Shown: positions 36,798 to 45,283 of the stretch, one piece after another
Layout: each line of letters opens with the position of its first letter
How positions within the stretch are numbered: the stretch's first letter is position 1
NCBI RefSeq assembly: GCF_001636315.1
Contig: NZ_KV440949.1
Location: 1,404,703-1,468,702, forward strand
DNA length: 64,000 bases
Origin: Neobacillus mesonae
GTDB taxonomy: Bacteria; Bacillota; Bacilli; Bacillales; Cytobacillaceae
Direction: 5' to 3'
Made by a program: the position numbers and the translations under genes
Notes under the pieces: generated by a model
Told to the model about the DNA's origin: nothing
What the model saw: the letters and a program-made list of their open reading frames with translations, nothing else
The model's database searches: none

Positions 36798-37796
36798 TCA
36801 CAATTTCTCATGCTTCCTTCTGTCTGGTGCTTGCGGCGGCATTTGCGCCCAGCCGCGTTCTACCATAAGTTTAACTCCTTTTGCGGAATAGGCTAACACT
36901 TCAATAATGTATTTTTGATAATAAGCAGCCAAATCTGATCTCATGGCTAATGATAAGGCATGCCCGATTAAGGTAACATCAATACCATTTAAAGAATTAA
37001 ACAATGTGACAATCAGTCGGTCAGAAAATGGGGATACAGTCGAAGTTGTTACATTAACAGATGTTGTGACAATTCCTAGCAGCTGCTCCCTCTCTAAAAT
37101 ATCATTAAAAGTATTAATTTGTTTTTCAGAAATTTTCTTCCCGTCTGCGATGTACTGATGAATTTCTTTGTCCTTAACAACTTGCATTAAACCCATGCAC
37201 AGTAAGACAGAGAAGAAATTCCGTTCTATATTAAAAAAAATCTCCGAAATTTCCGCGACATTAATGGAACGTTTTTTCCCAAATCCGCTGATATAGGAAA
37301 GTTTTTTAGCATACTCAACATCATCAGGATAAGGAATCATGGGCGGCCTGTCGTATATCCCCTTTGATAACATAAGATTTGTTGAGTCCCGATACAATTC
37401 TGAAGTATTACGTATCATCGTAACAAAAAAATCCATTATATCCTTACGGGCTACATTGGCGGTTAAAAACCCTGTGTTGATCATAGACATACGGCTCATA
37501 GAATAAACAAAACTCAATCCAAACATATCATAAAACAATGGGGGAGCTGTTAAATCAAGATCTTCTCCAGTGAATCCGTCTGGTATCGGAATACCTTCAG
37601 CATTAAAAATGCTTGTGATTTGTTCGACATGCTTAGTAGATAAATCGAAAGCATCCTGCAATAAAGGTTTGATCTCGCCATCCTTATTATGATGCATGAA
37701 GTAGGTGATCAAGCACACCGCTAAATTCTCTTGCAGATAAGTTTCCCATAACCCGGCAATTTCTGCGCTTGATAACCTAATACTCCGCTCAACCAT
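36798..37796 (-). CDS. DUF3231-family protein
   Basis: A 332-residue, largely helical protein built of two similar halves of about 160 residues (each beginning with a helical bundle region such as IAGLWETYLQENLAVCLITYFMHH and VAEISEIFFNIERNFFSVLL). DUF3231 proteins are common in spore formers and resemble ferritin-like or coat-F-like four-helix bundles; the role is unknown. AGGGGAGG precedes the ATG. Confidence 0.78.
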   Translation of the reverse strand: MVERSIRLSSAEIAGLWETYLQENLAVCLITYFMHHNKDGEIKPLLQDAFDLSTKHVEQITSIFNAEGIPIPDGFTGEDLDLTAPPLFYDMFGLSFVYSMSRMSMINTGFLTANVARKDIMDFFVTMIRNTSELYRDSTNLMLSKGIYDRPPMIPYPDDVEYAKKLSYISGFGKKRSINVAEISEIFFNIERNFFSVLLCMGLMQVVKDKEIHQYIADGKKISEKQINTFNDILEREQLLGIVTTSVNVTTSTVSPFSDRLIVTLFNSLNGIDVTLIGHALSLAMRSDLAAYYQKYIIEVLAYSAKGVKLMVERGWAQMPPQAPDRRKHEKL

Positions 37797-37877
37797 CCGA
37801 AATCCTCCCCTAAAAAAAGTCTATAAAGTTAGATTCCCTATTTATAGGAGGATTATTCTAATAAACGGATACAATCT

Positions 37878-38852
37878 TTAAGAATTGTCCTTTCCATGGT
37901 CATCCTTCCAGGACATAACTCCATCCTCTTCATCAAATTCGATTGTGACATCAACAACACCTTTTTCAGTTAAAATTCTTTCCTCCAGGCGGTCTTTAAT
38001 ATCATCGGCAGCGGCCACTGTTAATTTCGGATCGACTTCAATTTCCAGTTCAACATGAAGGTCTTCTCCTTCTTTAATAACGGTAATGGACTGAATATCC
38101 TTGACATCCGGATCCTCCATAACGATCGTACCAATCTTATTTTCCATTTCCTCATCCGCTTGTCCGATCACACCGGCAGCATTGTCAAGGAAGACTTTCC
38201 CTACGACAAAAAACATCATTACCCCAATCAGAATAGAGGCAATCCCTTCCAATTGATGCAGCTGGGTAAAATGTGAAATGACCACGGCGATAATGGCCAG
38301 CAAGCCGCCTAAAGTGGCAACCATGTCCTCCATAAAAACAAGCTTTGTCGCCGGTTTAGCTCTGCCTAAATTAGCAAAGCTTTTAAAGAAAACATTTAGG
38401 CCATTGGCTTGAATATCAAGCTCATGCAAAATTTCCTTCATGGCTTTAAATAAGACAAAGGTTTCGAGGATAGTGGAAATTGCCAGGACGGAAATATTAA
38501 TAAGAAAGCCGCCTGATTTCGTAGGATGGACAACATGATGATACCCTTCCCGAATTGTTTCAAATGCCATAATCCCAACAATTAATACAGCCCCTAATAA
38601 CACTAAATTAACCAAGCGGCCAAACCCATTTGGAAACTTCTCTGTTGGAGCCTTCTTGCTAAGGGCAGAGCCGACAAAGACAAAGAATTGATTAGCCGCA
38701 TCCCCTAAGCTATGCATGGTTTCCGCAAACATTGCGACATTGCCGGTAAAAAAATAAGCCGTTCCTTTAATCACCGCAATAATGGTGTTAATAATCGCGG
38801 CGAGCATCGCTGATTTATTTCCTCTCTTTAATAGCTGCAGTATTTCTCCCAT
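37878..38852 (-). CDS. Cation diffusion facilitator family transporter
   Basis: A 324-residue CDF protein: about six membrane segments in the first 210 residues with the metal-site plan in MFAETMHSLGDAANQFFVF, then a cytoplasmic C-terminal domain (DVKDIQSITVIKEGEDLHVEL) for metal-sensing dimerisation. The HxxxD variant resembles YdfM/MneP-type or Co/Zn exporters; manganese or zinc cannot be told apart from sequence alone. Confidence 0.85.
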   Translation of the reverse strand: MGEILQLLKRGNKSAMLAAIINTIIAVIKGTAYFFTGNVAMFAETMHSLGDAANQFFVFVGSALSKKAPTEKFPNGFGRLVNLVLLGAVLIVGIMAFETIREGYHHVVHPTKSGGFLINISVLAISTILETFVLFKAMKEILHELDIQANGLNVFFKSFANLGRAKPATKLVFMEDMVATLGGLLAIIAVVISHFTQLHQLEGIASILIGVMMFFVVGKVFLDNAAGVIGQADEEMENKIGTIVMEDPDVKDIQSITVIKEGEDLHVELEIEVDPKLTVAAADDIKDRLEERILTEKGVVDVTIEFDEEDGVMSWKDDHGKDNS

Positions 38853-38929
38853 CGTATCCCCTTTTCTAAAAAATTATTTTTTTATAATATACCCTTTTTC
38901 ATGATTCACTGCCATTTTTAATTCGGAAA

Positions 38930-38959
38930 ATAAAAAGGGACCTTGACGCAGGTCCCTTT
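38930..38959 (-). terminator. Terminator after the 77-residue gene
   Basis: AAGGGACC...GGTCCCTT stem with a TTTTTA tail on the minus strand. Confidence 0.85.
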
Positions 38960-38962
38960 AAC

Positions 38963-39196
38963 TTATACGTTATTCAACACTAAATACAGCCGGTTATTTC
39001 GTTTGCTTTGTTCTTGTTCGTCCGCTAAATCGTATTTTTTCAACAAATGAAACACTTCATTTAATAAATCCTGTGTGTGCTCCTTTGCAAAGAACTGTTC
39101 AAATAATGGCTTCATATCCTCCGGTAAAAATTCCGCTTGTGACTCATATTTACTTTTGACATCTACATGTGAGTGGTCTAATTTACATTCGCTCAT
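38963..39196 (-). CDS. Small protein of unknown function
   Basis: A 77-residue hydrophilic protein with an N-terminal CKLDHSHVDV segment (Cys and His could bind a metal) and a helical remainder (LKKYDLADEQEQSKRNNRLY). Not recognised as a named family. Its own AGGAGG site and terminator support it being a gene, standing alone between the CDF transporter and the AI-2E family gene. Confidence 0.7.
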   Translation of the reverse strand: MSECKLDHSHVDVKSKYESQAEFLPEDMKPLFEQFFAKEHTQDLLNEVFHLLKKYDLADEQEQSKRNNRLYLVLNNV

Positions 39197-39243
39197 TCCC
39201 TGAACCTCCTCTATGTTCTTACCATTAAGATACCATGATTTAA

Positions 39244-39272
39244 TAAAAAAAGCCCATGCTAGCGGGCTTTTT
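39244..39272 (-). terminator. Terminator after the AI-2E family gene
   Basis: AAAAAGCCCGC...GCGGGCTTTTT-type stem with a TTTTTTT tail on the minus strand. Confidence 0.85.
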
Positions 39273-39274
39273 GA

Positions 39275-40276
39275 TTAAACCTTTTCATTATCTGTCACTT
39301 CGAGGATATCCAGTAAGAAGACAAACACCGGAATCCCTACAATTAATCCCCAAATGCCAAAAAAGTGCTCTGAAAAAATCAAAACAATAAACGTATAAAA
39401 CACTGGCAGGTTTGTTTTCGAACTCATCAAATTAGGATTCAAAATATAAGCCTCTACAGCATGGATCACGGCAATGGCAATCCCGACATAAAGCACCTTC
39501 ATCATTCCGCCAATACTATAAGCAATAATAACCAGCGGAATTAATGAAATAATCACACCTGCAACAGGAATCAATCCCAACACGAAGACCATGATTGATA
39601 ACCCGCCAAGCTGCGGAAAATCAAGCAGCCATAAAGAAATGGTGGTAAGTATACAGTTGACCACTGCAATAATCAATTGCGCTTCGATTACTTTTCCGAA
39701 CGTTCTAACGAATTTATTGGCAAAAAATTCAATTTCAGTGTAGATAGACGAAACCTTGCTCGTTTTGAATTTTTTTGTAAACTCAATCAATCTCGGCTTT
39801 TCCAGCAGGAAAAATAAACTCAATAACAAGGCCATCAGAATTTGAATCCCTACTTTACTAATATCACTAAACGATTTTAATAAATAGGTGACACCTTGTT
39901 CTAAATAGCTGGTAACATTTATTTTTTCAATCCGTTCAACAATGTAATTCAATATAACGTTATCATGCTTTGACGTGTAAAAGGCTGTTAACTGCTTAAT
40001 TAATGTTGAAATTTCACCTGCAATCATTGGCAGGTACATAACCAATCCATACGAAAGCAATCCTACAATACTTGAATATGAAATAACCACAAGCAGTTTT
40101 CGATTAAGGGGAATTTTTCCCTCAATGAATTGGACTAACCGATCCATTAAAAAAGTAAAAATAAAAGTAAGTAATATTAAGTTAATCATCGACTTCATTG
40201 CATATAAAATAATCGCAATGAACACAAAAATTAAAATTCGTTTAAAGGAGCTGCTTTGCATAAATTTATTGATCAT
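39275..40276 (-). CDS. AI-2E family transporter
   Basis: A 333-residue protein with about seven membrane segments and the AI-2E family C-terminal half (PVAGVIISLIPLVIIAYSIGG and the final VGIPVFVFLLDIL). Members have been linked to autoinducer-2 export or to Na+(Li+)/H+ antiport; nothing here decides. It has a weak GGGGATCG site. Monocistronic. Confidence 0.82.
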   Translation of the reverse strand: MINKFMQSSSFKRILIFVFIAIILYAMKSMINLILLTFIFTFLMDRLVQFIEGKIPLNRKLLVVISYSSIVGLLSYGLVMYLPMIAGEISTLIKQLTAFYTSKHDNVILNYIVERIEKINVTSYLEQGVTYLLKSFSDISKVGIQILMALLLSLFFLLEKPRLIEFTKKFKTSKVSSIYTEIEFFANKFVRTFGKVIEAQLIIAVVNCILTTISLWLLDFPQLGGLSIMVFVLGLIPVAGVIISLIPLVIIAYSIGGMMKVLYVGIAIAVIHAVEAYILNPNLMSSKTNLPVFYTFIVLIFSEHFFGIWGLIVGIPVFVFLLDILEVTDNEKV

Positions 40277-40372
40277 AGGCCATTATCGATCCCCATTATT
40301 TTCAGAATAAAAAGTAATCAAATCACACGTCAATTATATCAAACAATTAGGTAATTTGTCCTTAACAAAGTA

Positions 40373-41419
40373 TTACCTTGCATGGAATTGATATGGTGTC
40401 ATCGAGCTGTCAATCGCTTGGCTTACATAACCATGCTTGCTTAAATAATCAAGCAGTTTTGGCAGATGCGCAAGCGTTTCATTCCGTTCATGCAGAAGAA
40501 TCACGATCGGTCCCTGATGATGATTCATTCTGTTCAATTGCTCGATTACACTGTTCACATATCGTCCGTCTTTATAATACCAATCCTTACTATCAATATT
40601 CCAGTCCCACATTAAATACCCAGCTTCATCCACTGCTTTCCGGTATTCCGGTTTCATCCCAGGTATACTGCCATAAGGCGTCCTGATTAAGTAGGTTTCA
40701 ACACCGGAAGCCTCCTTTAACGTATGTTGATTTTGTGTTAATTCGCCTAAAACCGAATGAGCTGAAGCATAAAATCGTTTTACATCATGTGATACGCTAT
40801 GAAGTCCCACTGCTTCACCGGACTTTACCATTAATTTAGCAGCCTCAGGATAGCGGTGGATATTTCCATCAATCATAAAGAATGTTGCTTTAAAAGAATG
40901 CTTTTCTAAAAGCGAAATAATATCTCCTGTGATGGCAGACGGTCCATCATCAAATGTTAAATAAACTGTTTTTTTGTTTTTACCGCTATTTGCCGGTTTT
41001 GTCGTTTCTTGTTTAGACTTGCCTGGTTTGGATGTTTTTTTCACTGGTAATGCTGGAGTAGTTTTATCTTTTTTGGCAGGCGGTGCCGTGGCTATATCTT
41101 TAGCTGGTTTTGCTGGCTTTGTTGGCTTTGCCGGTGATTGACTAATCTCGTTCATGTTTCTCCACGCAAATGCTTTTTCTTGCTGTTTGTGGATCCATTC
41201 TTTTTCCAGCTTAAAATCCTTGGTGTACTGTTTAATCATTTCTGACGTAATATGTGTTGCTTTTGTTTGATTACGATATTCATTTTTTGATTGATTAATA
41301 GGTTTTACCGCCGCTTTTGCCTGAAAATAACTAGTCGCCGACAGTCCGGCAAAAAAACCTCCAATCAGAACGACCAGAATTAAAGACCAAAACGGCCAAC
41401 CGCGCCTAAATTTCCTCAT
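40373..41419 (-). CDS. Polysaccharide deacetylase (PgdA/YheN-like)
   Basis: About 348 residues: N-terminal membrane anchor (12-32), a lysine/proline/threonine-rich linker (about 95-150) that would span the wall, and a NodB domain with TFDDGPS (about 162), HSVSHDV (about 210) and RTPYGS near 250, all catalytic or metal residues present. It probably de-N-acetylates peptidoglycan and raises lysozyme resistance. The start at 41419 follows GTGAGGG. Confidence 0.88.
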   Translation of the reverse strand: MRKFRRGWPFWSLILVVLIGGFFAGLSATSYFQAKAAVKPINQSKNEYRNQTKATHITSEMIKQYTKDFKLEKEWIHKQQEKAFAWRNMNEISQSPAKPTKPAKPAKDIATAPPAKKDKTTPALPVKKTSKPGKSKQETTKPANSGKNKKTVYLTFDDGPSAITGDIISLLEKHSFKATFFMIDGNIHRYPEAAKLMVKSGEAVGLHSVSHDVKRFYASAHSVLGELTQNQHTLKEASGVETYLIRTPYGSIPGMKPEYRKAVDEAGYLMWDWNIDSKDWYYKDGRYVNSVIEQLNRMNHHQGPIVILLHERNETLAHLPKLLDYLSKHGYVSQAIDSSMTPYQFHAR

Positions 41420-41434
41420 TGTTCTATCCCTCAC

Positions 41435-41735
41435 AGCTGTTTTAATTTCCCTTTCCCCATTATAGACGATATTCCACTCAAATTGTTTCTATTATATTAA
41501 AAATATTACATTTCTATTAAAAAGTCGATATATTAATAGATATTTAGACAAGTTCTTACAAAATCTCCTATCTTTATTCTAACTGAAATGGGAAGAAAAG
41601 GTAACAATTAAATATTAAATTTCCAAAAATCTAGACAGGCAATTTTACACCATGTCTTACATACATTTCATTGAGCAAGAAATTTTCCTTTTTGAATTGA
41701 TGCTGTGTGATCGGTCGGTGCTGTAAATGGCAGGT
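41435..41735. other. Intergenic region without recognisable gene
   Basis: About 300 bp, AT-rich, upstream of the deacetylase gene; no ORF with a ribosome binding site, no palindrome beyond short ones. It probably holds the deacetylase promoter. Confidence 0.5.
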
Positions 41736-41905
41736 AGCCGCTGTTAATTGGCGGATAACTGCTCGCAACTGGCGCATTGCCGCTGCCAACTGGCGGATAC
41801 ACGCTGCCAACTGGCGGATAGTCGCTCCCAACTGGCGGATACACGCTGCCAACTGGCGGATAGCCGCTCCCAACTGGCGGATAAGTGTCTTCAATTAGCG
41901 GAAAG
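41736..41905. repeat. 21-bp tandem repeat, CAACTGGCGGATA core, eight copies
   Basis: TGGCGG-type cores at 41749, 41770, 41791, 41812, 41833, 41854, 41875 and 41896, all exactly 21 bp apart. Because 21 is a multiple of three, several frames stay open and give heptad-like shadows (IRQLAAC, YPPVGSG, NWRIHAA); none has a ribosome binding site. Reverse complement resembles the 22275 array. Confidence 0.92.
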
Positions 41906-41925
41906 TGATTCATGGAGGTGATTGT

Positions 41926-42144
41926 ATGTCAGGTGGACTCAAATTTTTGCTTTACCTGGTATCATTTTTTATTCCAATTGTTGGAATTATATTAGGGATC
42001 ATCTGGATGAATGACCAAGAACTTGATAAAAAAGCTGTCGGCAAGAATTGTTTAATCGTCGCCATTGTTTCGATTGTTCTTAGCTGTGTATGTTGGTTTG
42101 CACTATCGGCAATGTCTGTCTTGCCGGCATTTTCGGGGTATTAA
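41926..42144 (+). CDS. Small two-segment membrane protein
   Basis: A 72-residue protein with two hydrophobic segments (about 5-27 and 45-68) separated by a short charged loop (NDQELDKKAVGKN). GGAGGTGATTGT gives a very good ribosome binding site for the ATG at 41926. Similar small proteins are annotated hypothetical in Bacillus. It is sandwiched between two different 21-bp repeat arrays. Confidence 0.75.
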   Translation: MSGGLKFLLYLVSFFIPIVGIILGIIWMNDQELDKKAVGKNCLIVAIVSIVLSCVCWFALSAMSVLPAFSGY

Positions 42145-42163
42145 TATTAGGGGTTGGTTTGGT

Positions 42164-42331
42164 ATCCGCGGGATTTTTGTGAGATTCCGCGGGTTTTTGA
42201 ATTTATTTCGCGGATTTTGTGCGGAATTTCGCGGGCTTTTGATTTTATTTCGCTGATTTTGCATGAGTTTTCGCCGACTTTTCATTTTATTTCGCCGAAT
42301 TCAAACAGGATTTCGCCAACTCAGATTTTTG
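42164..42331. repeat. 21-bp tandem repeat, TTTCGC(G/C)G core, eight registers
   Basis: Cores at 42164 and 42185 (diverged), then 42206, 42227, 42248, 42269, 42290 and 42311, all 21 bp apart. About 8 conserved bases alternate with about 13 variable ones. The same family occurs at 52755-53190. Confidence 0.9.
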
Positions 42332-42350
42332 GGGCAAAGGAGTGTTCAAA

Positions 42351-42983
42351 ATGTTGCAGGAGATTCTCCACTTTTTTGGCAGGGCGATCTGTCACCAAAT
42401 CGAAGAACGTTCACTCCTTGCTTCGGGCGAAACACTATCCGTCTGCGCCCGAGACACCGGCATCTATATCGGGATCTTTTCTTCCCTTTTTTATTTACAT
42501 ATGACTAAACGAAAAACAAACATCACCATCCCGACAATCAGAACAAGCTTTTTTCTTCTATTATTGATGGCGCCGATGATAATGGATGGTTTGGGCTCCT
42601 ATACCCATGTATTTGAAAGCTCAAATGTGCGGAGGCTCGTTACGGGGATTTGCTTTGGTTTAGTACTGCCGTATTTTCTTTATCCGATGGTTTTAGGAAA
42701 GGCACTTAAACAGAATGCACAGCCGGTTATTACGAGAGCAGCGGACTTTCTTATACCACTTTTAATTAGCTGTAGCTTGGGAGGACTAGTTTATTGGGGA
42801 GAACTGCCTTTCATTGTCATTGATAGCTTCCTTATTTTAGTGCTCCTCTGCTGGGGTGGTCTATTAGTTTCATTTCTTTTTTCAAAGATTCAACATAATC
42901 TACTTAAATGGACTTTCTCCATCGCAGGGAGTTTAACAGTACTTAGCTTCCTTTCAATCCTCCACAAGATTATAATTTCATAA
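42351..42983 (+). CDS. DUF2085 membrane protein
   Basis: A 210-residue membrane protein with about six segments. The N-terminal CHQIEERS and VCARDTGIYIG motifs (about residues 14-40) are diagnostic of DUF2085; the conserved Cys and His suggest metal or redox chemistry, but no function is established. AAAGGAG precedes the ATG at 42351; an upstream GTG is less well placed. Confidence 0.8.
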   Translation: MLQEILHFFGRAICHQIEERSLLASGETLSVCARDTGIYIGIFSSLFYLHMTKRKTNITIPTIRTSFFLLLLMAPMIMDGLGSYTHVFESSNVRRLVTGICFGLVLPYFLYPMVLGKALKQNAQPVITRAADFLIPLLISCSLGGLVYWGELPFIVIDSFLILVLLCWGGLLVSFLFSKIQHNLLKWTFSIAGSLTVLSFLSILHKIIIS

Positions 42984-42984
42984 T

Positions 42985-43016
42985 TAAAAAAGAGAACATC
43001 GAAACTGTTCTCTTTA
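42985..43016. terminator. Bidirectional terminator between DUF2085 and sinR-like genes
   Basis: AGAGAACA...TGTTCTCT stem with A-run upstream and T-rich tail downstream, between convergent genes. Confidence 0.8.
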
Positions 43017-43340
43017 CTCTGTATTAATTACATTTATTAATTGTTGAATTTGTTTTAACTTTTGTGGGCTTAGCTGGTCCTCCGATAACTCAATCTCCAC
43101 TTTTAATGTACTTTTGACGGAGGTCCTTTTTTTTCTTAAAGGTTCAGTGTTATTTATGAAATAGTCAACTTCTACCTCTAACACTTTCGAAATTTTTTCT
43201 ATTATATCTAAACTAGGGTTTGTTTGAATATCCCGTTCAATTAAACTTAGGTAGGACTTTGAAATAGCCGTAAGTTCACTTAATTTGGTTAAAGAAAAAC
43301 CTTTTTCTTCGCGTAATTGTTTAAGTTTACTACCATCCAT
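43014..43340 (-). CDS. SinR-like XRE-family regulator
   Basis: A 108-residue protein: helix-turn-helix at about 5-60 (LREEKGFSLTKLSELTAISKSYLSLIERDIQTNPSLDII, split here by residues 9-47) closely follows SinR (KSYLSxIERxxQTNPS). The C-terminal part (LSEDQLSPQKLKQIQQLINVI) could be a SinI/SinR-like dimerisation helix. It lies directly after the Tad pilus operon, 47 bp behind tadC, and is probably co-transcribed. GAAGGAG precedes the ATG. GTTCTAT-type sites upstream of flp fit it as the pilus repressor. Confidence 0.8.
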   Translation of the reverse strand: MDGSKLKQLREEKGFSLTKLSELTAISKSYLSLIERDIQTNPSLDIIEKISKVLEVEVDYFINNTEPLRKKRTSVKSTLKVEIELSEDQLSPQKLKQIQQLINVINTE

Positions 43341-43387
43341 CGTATCTCTCCTTCAAATTCAACTCCCGACATTCGGTTCAAGCCCAA

Positions 43388-44317
43388 CTATCCTCCAAGT
43401 CCTTTCGTTACCAAATAAATGACCAAAGGGCCTAAAATAACGATAAATAGGGAAGGAAAGATAAAAAACACCATTGGGAACAGCATTTTTACCGGGGCTT
43501 TCATGGCTTGCTCCCGGGCTGCTTCTCGTCGCTGTTCACGAATTCGAATGGTTAAATTCCCCAATACCTTCGCCATCCCAATCCCCAGCTGATCCGCTTG
43601 AATTAGTGCAGTAATGATGCTTTGAAAGGAATCTGAGGGAACTCGTTTACGAAGATCGTAAAATGCTTCCCTTCTTGATTTTCCAAGCTTCATTTCCTCT
43701 AATGTTTGTAAAAATTCATCTGCCAAGGGGCCTTTAATTTTTTGCGAGACTTCCGCCAAGGCTAAATCCAGCCCCATCCCGGCCTCCAATAAAAGATTGA
43801 CGGTATCGAAATAATCCGGCATCGCCGTATTTATCGATTTAATTCTCGCCGTTTTCCTCTTTCCTAGAAAAAATACCGGCAGACGGAACCCTAACATTGC
43901 CAAGGTAAAGATCATTATCCAGACTAATAGTTTATTTTCGGCTAAAGGCAATATGAAGAAGAAAGTGGGCAGGCTGATTCCTGCGCTTAGAACAATTTGA
44001 AACAATCTAAAATCAATCGGCGATTTAAACGGATAGCCCGCATCCCGCAACAGCATATCCAGTTTCTTTCTTTCGTTCAGTGACAGACGTTTATTTAAAA
44101 CTTTAGTTCCTTTGCTCCAGTAAACACCGAAGAGCTCTTTTAACCGGCCGCCTTTTCTTTCCTTTAAAGGGTTTTCCTTTGATATTACCGTTTCGCCAAA
44201 ATACTTGTGAATTCGTACTTGAAAGGCCAACTGCTTTTTAAAAACAGTTGCTAAAACAGCGGCTAAAAATGTGGTAAAAAATCCTGCCATTAAAAACAAT
44301 AAAATTACATTCAGCAT
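43388..44317 (-). CDS. tadC: Tad pilus inner-membrane protein TadC
   Basis: A 309-residue type II secretion F-domain protein with three or four membrane segments; the cytoplasmic F domain contains LLEAGMGLDLALAEVSQKIKG near residue 175. It forms the pilus assembly platform with TadB. Three bases follow the tadB stop. Confidence 0.88.
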   Translation of the reverse strand: MLNVILLFLMAGFFTTFLAAVLATVFKKQLAFQVRIHKYFGETVISKENPLKERKGGRLKELFGVYWSKGTKVLNKRLSLNERKKLDMLLRDAGYPFKSPIDFRLFQIVLSAGISLPTFFFILPLAENKLLVWIMIFTLAMLGFRLPVFFLGKRKTARIKSINTAMPDYFDTVNLLLEAGMGLDLALAEVSQKIKGPLADEFLQTLEEMKLGKSRREAFYDLRKRVPSDSFQSIITALIQADQLGIGMAKVLGNLTIRIREQRREAAREQAMKAPVKMLFPMVFFIFPSLFIVILGPLVIYLVTKGLGG

Positions 44318-44320
44318 TTT

Positions 44321-45283
44321 CTACACCTCAATTTGGATGATTTTCCGGATGAATACCCAGCCGATAATATTGGCCGCTGCGCCTACAAAAAGCATCATCC
44401 AGCCTAATGGGTGCTGAAACATCGGGGAAAAATATTCCCAGTTTACCAGAGTTAAATACAAACCAAGCGCCACCGGAAGCAAGGTGATGATCCATGATGA
44501 CATCCTCCCTTGTGAGGTTAATGTCCGTAGTTCTTCTAAAATCCGAACCCTGCCGCGGATCGTATCCTCCATCGTTTCCAGCAGCTGAGCTAAATTCCCG
44601 CCGCTTTTCCGCTGTGCTAGAATAGCCCTTACGACCACCTCAAGCTCTTTATTTGGCAATCTCTCAACCATTTCTTGAAATACATTATCCAACGGTACCC
44701 CCAGGCCAACCTGACGAACAACTCGATCAAATTCCGGCCCAAGCGGATCTGGGACTTCCCTTCCGACCAGCTGCATCGCCTGCATAAAGCTAAAGCCCGC
44801 TCTCATGGAATTCGCTGTCATGCCTAATACTTCAATTAATTGATAATTGATTCGCGCCAAGCGTTTTTTCCTTTTTTGTTTCATGATCTCTTTTGGTAAA
44901 ATAAAGCCGATGACTACCACGAAAATTAACGAATACCACGGTAGTCCAAGAAAACCGATAAACAGTGCTAAACCCACAGCTGTTAAAATTCGAAAAGCAA
45001 AAAATTCTTCAGGTTTCAGAGGACTGCCAGCTTCTGCTAAAATCTTTTCGGTACTTTCACTAAACCGAACATTTTTGAAAACATTGGCAACAGATAGTAA
45101 GAAACGTTTTAAAAACGATGGCTTTTTTTCATGGAGTCCTATATCTTTCGTAACTTCCGGTGAGGGTAAAAATTCTTTGATGCGATTGGAGATTCTTATT
45201 TTATATGAATAACTTTTTAAAAGTATAAACATTAATATCGTAGTGGCAATAAAAATGATGGTTATTTCTAAGGCGATTTTCAT
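44321..45283 (-). CDS. tadB: Tad pilus inner-membrane protein TadB
   Basis: About 320 residues, an F-domain protein with a membrane segment near the N-terminus, a pair near 90-130 and two at the C-terminus. NSMRAGFSFMQAMQLVGREV near residue 165 is the F-domain helix. The start MKIALEITI follows GGAGAGTGG and overlaps the tadA stop by four bases. Confidence 0.88.
   Translation of the reverse strand: MKIALEITIIFIATTILMFILLKSYSYKIRISNRIKEFLPSPEVTKDIGLHEKKPSFLKRFLLSVANVFKNVRFSESTEKILAEAGSPLKPEEFFAFRILTAVGLALFIGFLGLPWYSLIFVVVIGFILPKEIMKQKRKKRLARINYQLIEVLGMTANSMRAGFSFMQAMQLVGREVPDPLGPEFDRVVRQVGLGVPLDNVFQEMVERLPNKELEVVVRAILAQRKSGGNLAQLLETMEDTIRGRVRILEELRTLTSQGRMSSWIITLLPVALGLYLTLVNWEYFSPMFQHPLGWMMLFVGAAANIIGWVFIRKIIQIEV

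Noticed and set aside
41631..41913. Heptad-repeat proteins (IRQLAAC or YPPVGSG) in the 41.7-kb array
   Set aside because: A 21-bp period keeps several frames open on both strands; none has a ribosome binding site, and the best start is preceded by an anti-Shine-Dalgarno sequence.
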